Positions 18,235 through 26,595 of a DNA stretch of 64,000 nucleotides are shown piece after piece (position 1 is the stretch's first letter; each line of letters opens with the position of its first letter). The translations under genes and the position numbers were made by a program. Under the pieces are notes generated by a model. The model was not told where the DNA came from. It saw only the letters and a list, made by a program, of their open reading frames with translations, and did not search any database. Source of the DNA: Desmonostoc muscorum LEGE 12446 (GTDB lineage: Bacteria; Cyanobacteriota; Cyanobacteriia; Cyanobacteriales; Nostocaceae); the NCBI RefSeq assembly GCF_015207005.2, contig NZ_JADEXS020000001.1, forward strand, positions 4,030,001-4,094,000, read 5' to 3'.

Positions 18235-21183
18235 TTAATAATCACTACCCGCTAAGGGCAAAATCAATCGGCTAACTACGCGATTATCGGGTAATTGATA
18301 GAAATTCAACTCTCCTCCTAGTTCCTGCATGAGGTTTTGGCAAATTAGTAGGTGTAAACCTGGTGGTTGGTTGAGGTTAGAGGGGGCAAGAACATCTTTA
18401 AGTGTATTTTTATTTAACTCTGTTAGTAGCTGTGGTTCGATCGCCCCGTTGTGTGTAATCGACAGTTCTAGGAATGTCCGATGTTCAGTCCGTATTCTCA
18501 CAGCAGAATCCTGCCCAAGTTCTGATGGATTTCTTTTGGGATCTGTGGGCTGATGGTCAGTCAAACGGCGACACCAAATGTCAATTCTGCCGCCGATTGG
18601 AGAACGGTTACAGGCATTAATCAACAATTCATGGATCACTAATTCAATTTTCATGATATCGCCTGCGATCGCCATTGCAGGTTGAGGGTTGGAGCTAGGA
18701 ACACCTTTGGGTAATAAACAGCTTTTTGGTGATTCTCCATCCTCAATGGGTTGTCCCAAACCATGTACACCAATCCACAGTTTTTGCTGTTTGAGTAAAT
18801 TATCGATGCGTTCGAGCGATCGCTTTAATAAACTGGCTATGGGCATAGTTTCCCAACTCTTGTGTAGCTGCCATTGCTCTAGTTTTAGCAATCCACTCAT
18901 GGAGGTGGCTGTGTGGTCTAACTGCCTGAGTAAAAGCTGGTAGCGCATCTGAGTCAGTTCATTTGTAGGAATGCCTAAATCACGTATTTGACTCAGAGAT
19001 ACGGCTGTTATTCTTTGGATTTCCTCTAGGCGACGGTGTTTGTACCAGTTGAGTTGTCGTAATTCTTCGGTTGTGGACTCTAGAAGTTGGTTAATTTGCT
19101 TTTGACGACGCCACCAAGCTAATTGAGAAATCAGAGTTGCTGTGGTATTCAGGCTTTGTTCTGACCAGCGACGCTCTTGAGTGTCTGCCAATAAAACTAC
19201 ACCTGTGGTTTCATGGTCAGTATTAGTACGTAAGGCCATCACGAAAATTTGACCTTTGTCGGCTGTATTTAGCCATTTGCGAGTTTCCCCAGGCAAATCA
19301 TCTACCTTCAAAGTCAGGTAACTTTCTGTATCTAGTGCCCACTGAATCAGCGCCTCAGTCCGAATGGAAATTGATGCATCGGCAAAAATCCCAAATTGGC
19401 TACTGCTAGTTACTCCAGGTATAATTTCTGCCAAATCTTCACCAGGCGACCAGGAAAGTAGTACCGCTAATGGACAGCCGAGAATCGTTGCAATTTGTTC
19501 GAGTACTGTCAGTTCTAAGTGTTTTTTTCCGGCTTCGATTTTGCTGTTTTGCGGTTGTGCCAGAATGTTTAGCGATCGCTCAAATGCCTGGGAAATCTTT
19601 TGCTGGTGTTGGGTGCGGTTGTGCAATTGCCACTGACGAATAATTACACCAATTTGTTGACTGACAGTCCAAAGCAATTCTTTTTCTGAGGTTGTCCAAG
19701 AACGATGGCTTTCATGAGCGATGACTAAAAGTGCTGGTGGTATTTGACCCTGGAGGCATTTACAAATCAGTAGCGATCGCACGCCATTTTCTAACAACAA
19801 GGGACGCCAATTAAAAAAGCGTAAATCTTCGTCTAAGTTCTCAATCTCCACCGCTTGATCTGAACGTTGCAAAAGTTGCCCATCTAATTCTTTGAGAGTA
19901 TCAAAGGCAAATTTTAACGGTCGGCGATTATGGGGCTGACTTTGATAAATAAATTGATAATTATTCTGCTCGGTGTCATGCTGCAATAGCAAAAAGCGGG
20001 TAGCACCAAATCGAGCTAAAACTTTCTTAGCACAAATTTGCAAAGTTTCCTGGAGGTCATGTTCGCTATAAATACCTTGGGCTACCTGACTAGTTAGTTG
20101 AGCATCTTCTTGGATTTGTTTGATGGTGCTTTCGGTGCTTTCGCTGGGAGCAATCAGGGAAATCAACCCAGCTGCACCTTGGACAAAATTTTTGTCTGTT
20201 TCCGTCCAGATGCGGGGTTCATTACTTTCCACCGCCAGAAAACCCAGCAAGTTTTTTTGCCAGATAATTGGAGCAGCTAAGAGCGATCGCACTTTCAACC
20301 GTTGCAGCAATTTTGCTGTAAAATGACTTGCTAAGGAACTGCGAGCATCACCAACGGAAACAATTTGGTTCACTGCCAAAGCATAATAAAAATCGCTCAA
20401 TTCCTGCACCGTCATTCCCGCTGCTGGTCGAGTGTTAGAATTGGGATCGATTTTCACAAGTTGATTGCTCATGCGACACCAAAAATAGCGCCCTTCCCGC
20501 TCAAACCAGTAGACATTTGTTCGATTAGGAGAGATAAATTTATGGGTTGCTTGCACCGCTACTTCTAGTTTTTGATTTAAGTTACTGAGGTTGTGTAAAT
20601 TTTCTAGCAATTCTAATAATGGCTCGTCCGTTCGCTTGGCTTGCTTTTGCTGCAAATGGATTTCATGTTGATAAAGCAGTGCGCCCAGTTCGCCTAAAAC
20701 CATCATCAAACGTGCTTTTGCTTCCCCTGTCAGCAGGTAGCCCCAGCGTTCTGAACCCAGTAACAGCAAACCTAAACAACGGTCTTTATAGCGAATTGGT
20801 ATAATGATTGTTCCTTGGATCTGGAATTTTTCTGCAACTTTTCGCCATTCAGCGGCGCGGATTTCAGCCCGCAAATCAGCTACACCCAAGGGATGCTGTT
20901 CAATTACTACTTGCTCTAATAAATCCCCAGGACTAATAACAACTTTTTGGTGTAAAAAGCTTGTATCTTTGTGAGGAATGATACCACCTTTACCAAACAA
21001 GATGTGATTCAGGCGATCGTAAAGAGCAATCCAAATTAATTTATAGTCAAACTGTTCTTGAAGATAAGAAATAATAATTTCAATCAGAACATCAACATCA
21101 TCTTCTTCCCTGAGGCTCTGAAGGACACGCCCCAATGAAAGGATCTGCTGTTCAGCGGCTATAGGTTTTTGCGGCTGCCCCAT
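18235..21183 (-). CDS. Multi-GAF sensor protein with histidine-kinase-like C-terminus
   Basis: A cytoplasmic protein of 982 residues from MGQPQKPIAAEQQ; the frame is open to 21255 but that extra part is non-conserved-looking. At least four GAF-like domains are visible: LIWIALYDRLNHILFG.., TNVYWFEREGRYFWC.., TRFLLLQHDTEQNNYQ.. and LAVLLSWSPGEDLAE... The C-terminal part has a kinase-like core with N-box ELVIHELLINACNRSP and late block GLHLLICQNLMQELGGEL. The DHp-like helix (RRLEEIQRITAVSLSQIRDLG) has no His at the usual place, and the G1 box is poorly conserved. It may therefore be a pseudokinase or adaptor, or use a non-canonical site. It is divergent from the Rieske gene, with about 120 bp between starts. 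Confidence 0.8.
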   Translation of the reverse strand: MGQPQKPIAAEQQILSLGRVLQSLREEDDVDVLIEIIISYLQEQFDYKLIWIALYDRLNHILFGKGGIIPHKDTSFLHQKVVISPGDLLEQVVIEQHPLGVADLRAEIRAAEWRKVAEKFQIQGTIIIPIRYKDRCLGLLLLGSERWGYLLTGEAKARLMMVLGELGALLYQHEIHLQQKQAKRTDEPLLELLENLHNLSNLNQKLEVAVQATHKFISPNRTNVYWFEREGRYFWCRMSNQLVKIDPNSNTRPAAGMTVQELSDFYYALAVNQIVSVGDARSSLASHFTAKLLQRLKVRSLLAAPIIWQKNLLGFLAVESNEPRIWTETDKNFVQGAAGLISLIAPSESTESTIKQIQEDAQLTSQVAQGIYSEHDLQETLQICAKKVLARFGATRFLLLQHDTEQNNYQFIYQSQPHNRRPLKFAFDTLKELDGQLLQRSDQAVEIENLDEDLRFFNWRPLLLENGVRSLLICKCLQGQIPPALLVIAHESHRSWTTSEKELLWTVSQQIGVIIRQWQLHNRTQHQQKISQAFERSLNILAQPQNSKIEAGKKHLELTVLEQIATILGCPLAVLLSWSPGEDLAEIIPGVTSSSQFGIFADASISIRTEALIQWALDTESYLTLKVDDLPGETRKWLNTADKGQIFVMALRTNTDHETTGVVLLADTQERRWSEQSLNTTATLISQLAWWRRQKQINQLLESTTEELRQLNWYKHRRLEEIQRITAVSLSQIRDLGIPTNELTQMRYQLLLRQLDHTATSMSGLLKLEQWQLHKSWETMPIASLLKRSLERIDNLLKQQKLWIGVHGLGQPIEDGESPKSCLLPKGVPSSNPQPAMAIAGDIMKIELVIHELLINACNRSPIGGRIDIWCRRLTDHQPTDPKRNPSELGQDSAVRIRTEHRTFLELSITHNGAIEPQLLTELNKNTLKDVLAPSNLNQPPGLHLLICQNLMQELGGELNFYQLPDNRVVSRLILPLAGSDY

Positions 21184-21305
21184 CTGATTTATCGTTTTAC
21201 ATAACTTGTAATATATAAGATGCCCAGAAAAACACTCTGAATCATATCGCCACAAGTATTAAAACAGTTAACAGTAGTCATCAAACAGTTATTAACAGGT
21301 CAATA

Positions 21306-22373
21306 GTGAAATTCAATTCGATGAAAAATAACGATAACTTTTTCTTGCGTAATATTTGGTACTATGCTTTGCCTAGTAATCAGATTAAGCCAGGTATGAT
21401 GGTTAGCCGCGTTTTGTTGGGAGAACCGGTGCTGTTAATTCGCGATCGCGATGGCAAAGTCTCAGCGATGACCGACATTTGCCCCCATCGTGGTGTACCC
21501 CTTAGTTGTGGTAGATTCGATGGACAGGAAGTGGAATGTTGCTACCACGGTTGGCGCTTTAACTCTGGTGGGGGGTGTACTGTCATACCGTCTCTTGTGG
21601 AAGATCAGCAGATGGATTTGAGTCGCTTCAATGTCCAATCCTATGCAGTCAGGGAAGCCCAAGGAAATATTTGGATATATATGCCCGATGGCGATCGCCC
21701 TGAGCCTCCTGAAATGGAGATTCCGGTGATTCCGGGATTTGATGAGCGATCATCGCCACAGTTTGTACACGTTATGCGCTTCCCCTGTTTTATCGATCAT
21801 GCAGTGGTGGGTTTAATGGACCCCGCTCATTCACCTTATGTTCATCGAGCTTGGTGGTGGCGAAATGAGCAATTGCATGAAGAAGTGAAGCAATTTGATG
21901 CTTCGCCCTACGGCTTTACAATGCGGCGACACAAATTGCCAGCCAATGGGGGGCGATTATATTTGCTGATTGGTGGTGGTGTACCAGAAACAGAGATTTC
22001 TTTTCGTTTACCTGGAATCAGAGTCGAAGAAACTACAATTGGCAAGCATAGAGTCGTTAATTTAACGACAGTTACACCCATTTCAGACACAGAAACGGAA
22101 GTAACATCTGCTTTTTACTGGACACTTTCTTGGCCAGGCTTTTTTAAGCCACTGCTGCATGTTCTAGCGGAGACTTTCCTTGGTCAAGACCGAACAGTGG
22201 TGGAAAAACAGCAAATTGGACTCAAATATAATCCTGTGCTGCGATTAATTAAAGACTCAGACATGCAGGCGCAGTGGTACTACCAGTTGAAGCGAGAATA
22301 TGCTCGGTCAATTTCAGAAAAACGGGAATTTGTCAACCCTGTTAAAGGTCAGATACTTCGTTGGCGTGCCTAA
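21306..22373 (+). CDS. Rieske-type aromatic ring-hydroxylating oxygenase alpha subunit
   Basis: A 355-residue oxygenase with an N-terminal Rieske [2Fe-2S] domain: CPHRGVPLSC (Cys-x-His) and CCYHGWRF (Cys-x2-His), about residues 60-83. The mononuclear iron site follows in FIDHAVVGLMDPAHSPYVH (His, His and a nearby Asp). This layout fits the PaO/Tic55/vanillate-demethylase group, which use electrons from ferredoxin or a reductase to hydroxylate or demethylate ring substrates. No reductase lies next to it, so electrons probably come from the general ferredoxin pool. The substrate cannot be deduced. The start is GTG at 21306 with a weak AGG upstream, or ATG at 21321. It converges on an SDR gene 7 bp away. 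Confidence 0.9.
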   Translation: MKFNSMKNNDNFFLRNIWYYALPSNQIKPGMMVSRVLLGEPVLLIRDRDGKVSAMTDICPHRGVPLSCGRFDGQEVECCYHGWRFNSGGGCTVIPSLVEDQQMDLSRFNVQSYAVREAQGNIWIYMPDGDRPEPPEMEIPVIPGFDERSSPQFVHVMRFPCFIDHAVVGLMDPAHSPYVHRAWWWRNEQLHEEVKQFDASPYGFTMRRHKLPANGGRLYLLIGGGVPETEISFRLPGIRVEETTIGKHRVVNLTTVTPISDTETEVTSAFYWTLSWPGFFKPLLHVLAETFLGQDRTVVEKQQIGLKYNPVLRLIKDSDMQAQWYYQLKREYARSISEKREFVNPVKGQILRWRA

Positions 22374-22380
22374 TTGGCGA

Positions 22381-23058
22381 TTAATCCAAATTAAATTCTG
22401 CAAATTCTGTTTGCCCAAATAGCATATTTCGGTCTACTGCTGACAAGATTTTACGATCGGCGCCATTGCTATTTAAACAGCGACAAACTAACTGCGCTAC
22501 ATCTGCGCGATTGATGCTACCAATAATGCGCGGATCTTCAGTTAAAACGCCATTTCCTGTTGCTGGTTCTGACTTGAGTCCACCAGGACGGATGATGGTG
22601 TAAGTCAGTCCGCTGGCAATTAAGTGTTCTTCGGCTTTGTTTTTCTCAGCTAAAACTGTACCCAGTGCTGCTAAAACCTGAGGAGACAAAGCACTCACAC
22701 TATTTCCAGCACCAATGGAAGACACAAGAATAAACTTTTGGACTCCAGCTTTCACTGCTGCGTCAATCAGATTTTTATTCCCGGGGTAATCTGGTCTTTC
22801 TGTGTCTGTTGGTAAACCGCCAATTGTACTGATAATAGTGTCAATAGGTTCATCTGCTAATATTGCACGTTCTACATCGCCAACATTTAAGGCATCTCCC
22901 TGAACTATTTGAATACCGATTTTTTCTAGTTCACTAGCAACTGTTACTGTTCTCAGGAGTGCTTTTACCTTTAGCTGTTGCGCCCTCAAGTATTGGGCAA
23001 TTTCCCAACCAACACCGCGACTTGCGCCAGCCAGAAAAATGTAAGATGCACTTGTCAT
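22381..23058 (-). CDS. NAD(P)-binding SDR-like protein
   Basis: A 225-residue single-domain Rossmann protein of the atypical SDR (NmrA/HSCARG-like, SDR_a5) group. The nucleotide-binding motif is FLAGASRGVGWEIAQYL (about residues 8-24). Further blocks are VQGDALNVGDV, KFILVSSIGAG with the active-site-region Ser, and TIIRPGGL. The usual YxxxK is replaced by a KNKAEEHL context, normal for atypical SDRs that act as redox sensors, epimerase-like enzymes or assembly factors. It ends 7 bp from the convergent Rieske gene. The specific substrate is unknown. Confidence 0.88.
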   Translation of the reverse strand: MTSASYIFLAGASRGVGWEIAQYLRAQQLKVKALLRTVTVASELEKIGIQIVQGDALNVGDVERAILADEPIDTIISTIGGLPTDTERPDYPGNKNLIDAAVKAGVQKFILVSSIGAGNSVSALSPQVLAALGTVLAEKNKAEEHLIASGLTYTIIRPGGLKSEPATGNGVLTEDPRIIGSINRADVAQLVCRCLNSNGADRKILSAVDRNMLFGQTEFAEFNLD

Positions 23059-23309
23059 AGTATTAACTATTTATGTTCAAGGGATTTTATCACAAGATTG
23101 GCAGTAATAATTGGGGGTAGATCGCAGTTCCATAAAATCCAATACAGTTCAGTTAAGCATTTCTTTCTTCTCTTCCTTCTTTTACTTTGCGTCCTTTGCG
23201 TCCTTTGCGGTTCGTTAAAAAATTGACTTTAACAAAGAGTTTTAGCCTTAACTGAATCGTATTGCCATAAAATCTAGCTAGTTCTGCTCAAGTGTAGACC
23301 TACTAAGCG

Positions 23310-24110
23310 TTAGCCTTTAAAAATGATGTCGTACAGCGACAGCAGAATTTCCACCACAATAAGAATTACCACATACCACTCTACTCGCTGGCTACTGCTA
23401 TGCTGCATGAACTCCAGCACAATTTGTGCAGTTTGGGAAATTAGCTCTAGTTTTCGTTCTAAGGCATTGTGACGCTCACGGATTTCGTATTCATCCTCCA
23501 ACCGCAGATATAAGTTTTCTAGCTGTGGGGACTCCCACAGCAACTCTGGCTTATCAATAATCTCTACTCGACCTACAATTTTATGTTGAACTAACAGAGT
23601 AGTCCCAAGTTGACGCAATAATTCCCGACTCTTGCGTTTACTCCTGTTGTCACTCTGGAGACTAGCTGCAAACGGTTCAATTTGATCGAATACAGTTGCT
23701 AGACTCGTTTCATAATGAGACAAAACAACACTTTTAGCAAGAATATCAGCCACTATCTGTAAACGCTCTACACTAAATTCATGCAGTAAAATTTTTCCTT
23801 CCTTAACTCGCTCACTTTCGACAATATTGAGATGAACTTCTACTTCTTCTGTTTCCGGCTCAGTAAAAGAATCACTAACTTGAGGGGATAGTTTGGTCAA
23901 AAAGGCTACTTTTTCTCCAGGCTCAAGGTTAAACAGAACAACTGCACCATAGCCCAGCAGCACCGCACAGCCGTGTTCACCTACTGTAACCATGACTGGC
24001 ATAGTCGCCAAGCAAACGTAATTTTCCAATTTCTGTAGGTTAATCTTCTTACCAAGGAATAGGGCTTGCGCTCTAAAGCGATCTTTGTCATCAAAAAGAA
24101 GTTTTTGCAT
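23310..24110 (-). CDS. RMD1/DUF155 family protein
   Basis: A 266-residue protein with the DUF155 (RMD1/YagE) layout. There is a soluble N-terminal region with VEVHLN and a GCAVLLGYGAVVLF strand pair, a long helical part (YLRLEDEYEIRERHNALERKLELI), and one C-terminal membrane helix (VEWYVVILIVVEILLSLYDIIF). The conserved late motif RHNALERKLELISQTAQIVLEF..H....RVEWYVVILI is typical. Eukaryotic relatives support mitochondrial translation and meiotic division; the bacterial role is not established. It is preceded by a 540-bp non-coding gap and followed by a gap with CTTTGCGTC repeats. Confidence 0.85.
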   Translation of the reverse strand: MQKLLFDDKDRFRAQALFLGKKINLQKLENYVCLATMPVMVTVGEHGCAVLLGYGAVVLFNLEPGEKVAFLTKLSPQVSDSFTEPETEEVEVHLNIVESERVKEGKILLHEFSVERLQIVADILAKSVVLSHYETSLATVFDQIEPFAASLQSDNRSKRKSRELLRQLGTTLLVQHKIVGRVEIIDKPELLWESPQLENLYLRLEDEYEIRERHNALERKLELISQTAQIVLEFMQHSSSQRVEWYVVILIVVEILLSLYDIIFKG

Positions 24111-24650
24111 TGTCGCCCTATACTATGTTTTGTCTATTAATCTGTGGGGATAGCGATCGCTCCGGGTATGTTGGAGACGGCTGCAATCTTACAATAGCAA
24201 TAAACTTATCCGCCACTGCTGGAGCTGGGCTTGTATTCCGGCAACTACTTGCAGCCAACTACAGCTACAAACATTTGAGTATTTGCTCTTTAGAGAAAAA
24301 GTTTTTGCTTTACTGATTAATAATTGTTTGAGTATTAGTCTCTATCTCAGCACTAAAGTGTTTACTACGAACTTTTTTAACCTGGGTTCATCAGGTTTGG
24401 CTGACTGCTAGAACTGTTTCCCTAGAGACAGTATCTTGTTTTCCATGTCCGTTAGAATTAGTTGATAACATCTAAATTCTATGTAGCTCAGCTACATCTG
24501 TTCATGAAATGTCTCAGTGCTATACATATGCTCATACTTGTGTTTTATTAGACTACTAAAATTACTGAATTTTTAATTAACTCAAAATTATAGACTTGTG
24601 TAATTCAATTGGTATAGCTTACCTTAGGTATGCAATAGTGCGCCCCTCTA
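24111..24650. other. 540-bp intergenic region
   Basis: A 68-codon plus-strand frame (24110-24316) overlaps the DUF155 start and has no family features, so it is not called. The rest is AT-rich with no clear RNA, repeat or promoter, apart from a HIP1 site near 24152 and a GTGCGCCCCTCTAATG fragment near 24637 that resembles the dispersed palindrome at 26577. Confidence 0.55.
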
Positions 24651-26417
24651 ATGCAGATGGATTGGATTAGCTTACTCAAAGCTCAACAAAGTGACTTCCT
24701 TCAACGTGTGAAAAAACCCAAAACTTACGATTTGTCTTTGCTCGAAAGTCAAGTCAAAGGTTGCCACACAGAAATTATGGCATTTTGGGGCGAGGCATTG
24801 GCAAAGCTCCTAGAGCTTTCCCGCGAACAAGCGGAAGTTCTCGCCAAAAATCCGCCGCCCATGCCCCCTGAATATCCGGAACCACCGGATTGGACGATAC
24901 CTTTTCCCAAATATTTCCAGCAACAAGCCCAAGATTATCTTTTACGGGAAAAAATTGTCGATCGCATCATCACTGAACGTCTAGGCAAGTTGCTCAAAAA
25001 AATCCCCCAAGACACTTTAGAAAGCATCACTTTAGATGATGAAGGAAATTTATCTGGTCAAAGCAAATTTAGTTATGTACTCAAAGATAATCCCCAACTA
25101 GGTGTTCAAATTTACGTTGCCGATGGCGAAAGTTTTAATGGTATTAAGAAAGACAAAATTAGATGGACGGTGACTCAAGAAGATTTGAGAAATCACCAAG
25201 TATTAATTTTTCTTTGTTTGTTTTATCCATCCACAGGTAAATTAGGTTACGAAAAACAGAGTATACTAACAGGCTTTTTACCTACAAATCAACTGGAAAT
25301 CACTGAACCGAAACTATATATTACTCCCAGTAATTTGTTATATGCGGGGGGATTGAGTTGGTATTTAGAATCACTTATTGGCAAAAAAGAGACATCGCCA
25401 ATAATTAATGAGAGGACGATAGAGACAATACAAACTCTACCACCAGAGCATTCTCTGAAAAAAGTAGTAGGTGACTGGGAATGCTGGCAAACTTTGCAAG
25501 GGCATAACAGAGGAATTAATTGCTTGGCTTTTAGTTCCGGGTGTAATAATGGCAACACCTTACCCATATTGGCAAGTGGTAGTCGTGGTGAGACAAAGCT
25601 ATGGGATTTAAGCAAAGGTGAATTAATAGATACATTGTCAGAGTATCCTTGGGTGATATCTGGGCTAGTGGATGAAGTGAATTCCCTAGCTTTTAGTTCA
25701 GATGGACAGACTTTGGTGAGTTGTGGTGCAGACTCGACAATTAAACTTTGGCACGTGGGCGCTTTAGACTTAATAGATATCCTGCACAAACATCATGGCG
25801 TGGTGCGGTGCGCTGCGTTCACCCCAGATGGGAGAATGTTAGCCACTGGCGGAGATGACAGAAAAATTCTGTTTTGGGATTTGATTCACCGTCAGGTAGC
25901 GATCGCCCTTTCTTTAGATGATACAGCTGCTCATTCCCTAGTTTTGAGTCGAGACGGGCAAACAGTGGTCACAGGTAGCTATCGCAAAATCAAAGTTTGG
26001 CGCATTTCACCCCAGACAGGAATCAAAAGTTTAAAAGACACACAACCGCTGCATACCCTCATGGGTCATTCTCACATCGTTTGTTCCTTGGCAATCAGTA
26101 CAGATGGTAAACTGCTTGTGAGTGGTAGCTGGGATCAAACGATTAAAATTTGGCAATTAGAGACTGGGGAATTACTTCATACCTTAAAAGGACATAGAGA
26201 TAGAGTCTATGCGATCGCCTTAAGTCCCGATGAACAAATTATCGCCAGCGGTAGTGCCGATCAAACCATCAAATTATGGCATCTGCAAACCGGAGAATTG
26301 CTAGGTACTTTTACAGGCCATGGAAATATAGTTACAGCATTAGCCTTCACAGCTTCCGGCGAGATGTTGGTTAGCGGAAGTTTAGATAAGACAATTAAAA
26401 TTTGGCAACGCAGTTAG
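24651..26417 (+). CDS. WD40 repeat protein with unknown N-terminal domain
   Basis: A 588-residue protein. The first about 270 residues (DWISLLKAQQSDFLQRVKK ... GGLSWYLESLIGKKE) form an uncharacterised cyanobacterial domain with a Pro-rich linker (NPPPMPPEYPEPPDW). From about residue 278 there are roughly seven WD40 blades, each with GH and WD-like ends (LQGHNRGINCLAF.., GSWDQTIKIWQLETGELLHTLKGH, GSADQTIKLWHL, GSLDKTIKIWQRS), making one beta-propeller. The propeller likely mediates protein binding. Inference: a scaffold or regulatory protein, with no enzymatic motif visible. The start is ATG 24651 or ATG 24657. It converges on the ABC exporter gene. Confidence 0.88.
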   Translation: MQMDWISLLKAQQSDFLQRVKKPKTYDLSLLESQVKGCHTEIMAFWGEALAKLLELSREQAEVLAKNPPPMPPEYPEPPDWTIPFPKYFQQQAQDYLLREKIVDRIITERLGKLLKKIPQDTLESITLDDEGNLSGQSKFSYVLKDNPQLGVQIYVADGESFNGIKKDKIRWTVTQEDLRNHQVLIFLCLFYPSTGKLGYEKQSILTGFLPTNQLEITEPKLYITPSNLLYAGGLSWYLESLIGKKETSPIINERTIETIQTLPPEHSLKKVVGDWECWQTLQGHNRGINCLAFSSGCNNGNTLPILASGSRGETKLWDLSKGELIDTLSEYPWVISGLVDEVNSLAFSSDGQTLVSCGADSTIKLWHVGALDLIDILHKHHGVVRCAAFTPDGRMLATGGDDRKILFWDLIHRQVAIALSLDDTAAHSLVLSRDGQTVVTGSYRKIKVWRISPQTGIKSLKDTQPLHTLMGHSHIVCSLAISTDGKLLVSGSWDQTIKIWQLETGELLHTLKGHRDRVYAIALSPDEQIIASGSADQTIKLWHLQTGELLGTFTGHGNIVTALAFTASGEMLVSGSLDKTIKIWQRS

Positions 26418-26499
26418 TCAACTTAACCCTGGGCGAATGGAATTCGGGGCTACACAAGCAAAGTCCGCCTACCTTGTCCTAACAGAAAATTAAGGGTTT

Positions 26500-26595
26500 T
26501 GAAACCTGCGTAGGCAGGTAAAGTTTAGTGTAGACGCGGTTTCTAACCGCCCGTTGTGCGTTAAGTTGACACCAATGCACAGCTGTGCGCCCCTA
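26500..26595. repeat. Dispersed short palindromes after the WD40 gene
   Basis: GCGGTT-TCT-AACCGC (26536-26550) and GCACAGCTGTGC (26577-26588) are two short perfect inverted repeats in the gap between convergent genes. The second is related in style to the palindrome at 42527. Confidence 0.65.
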
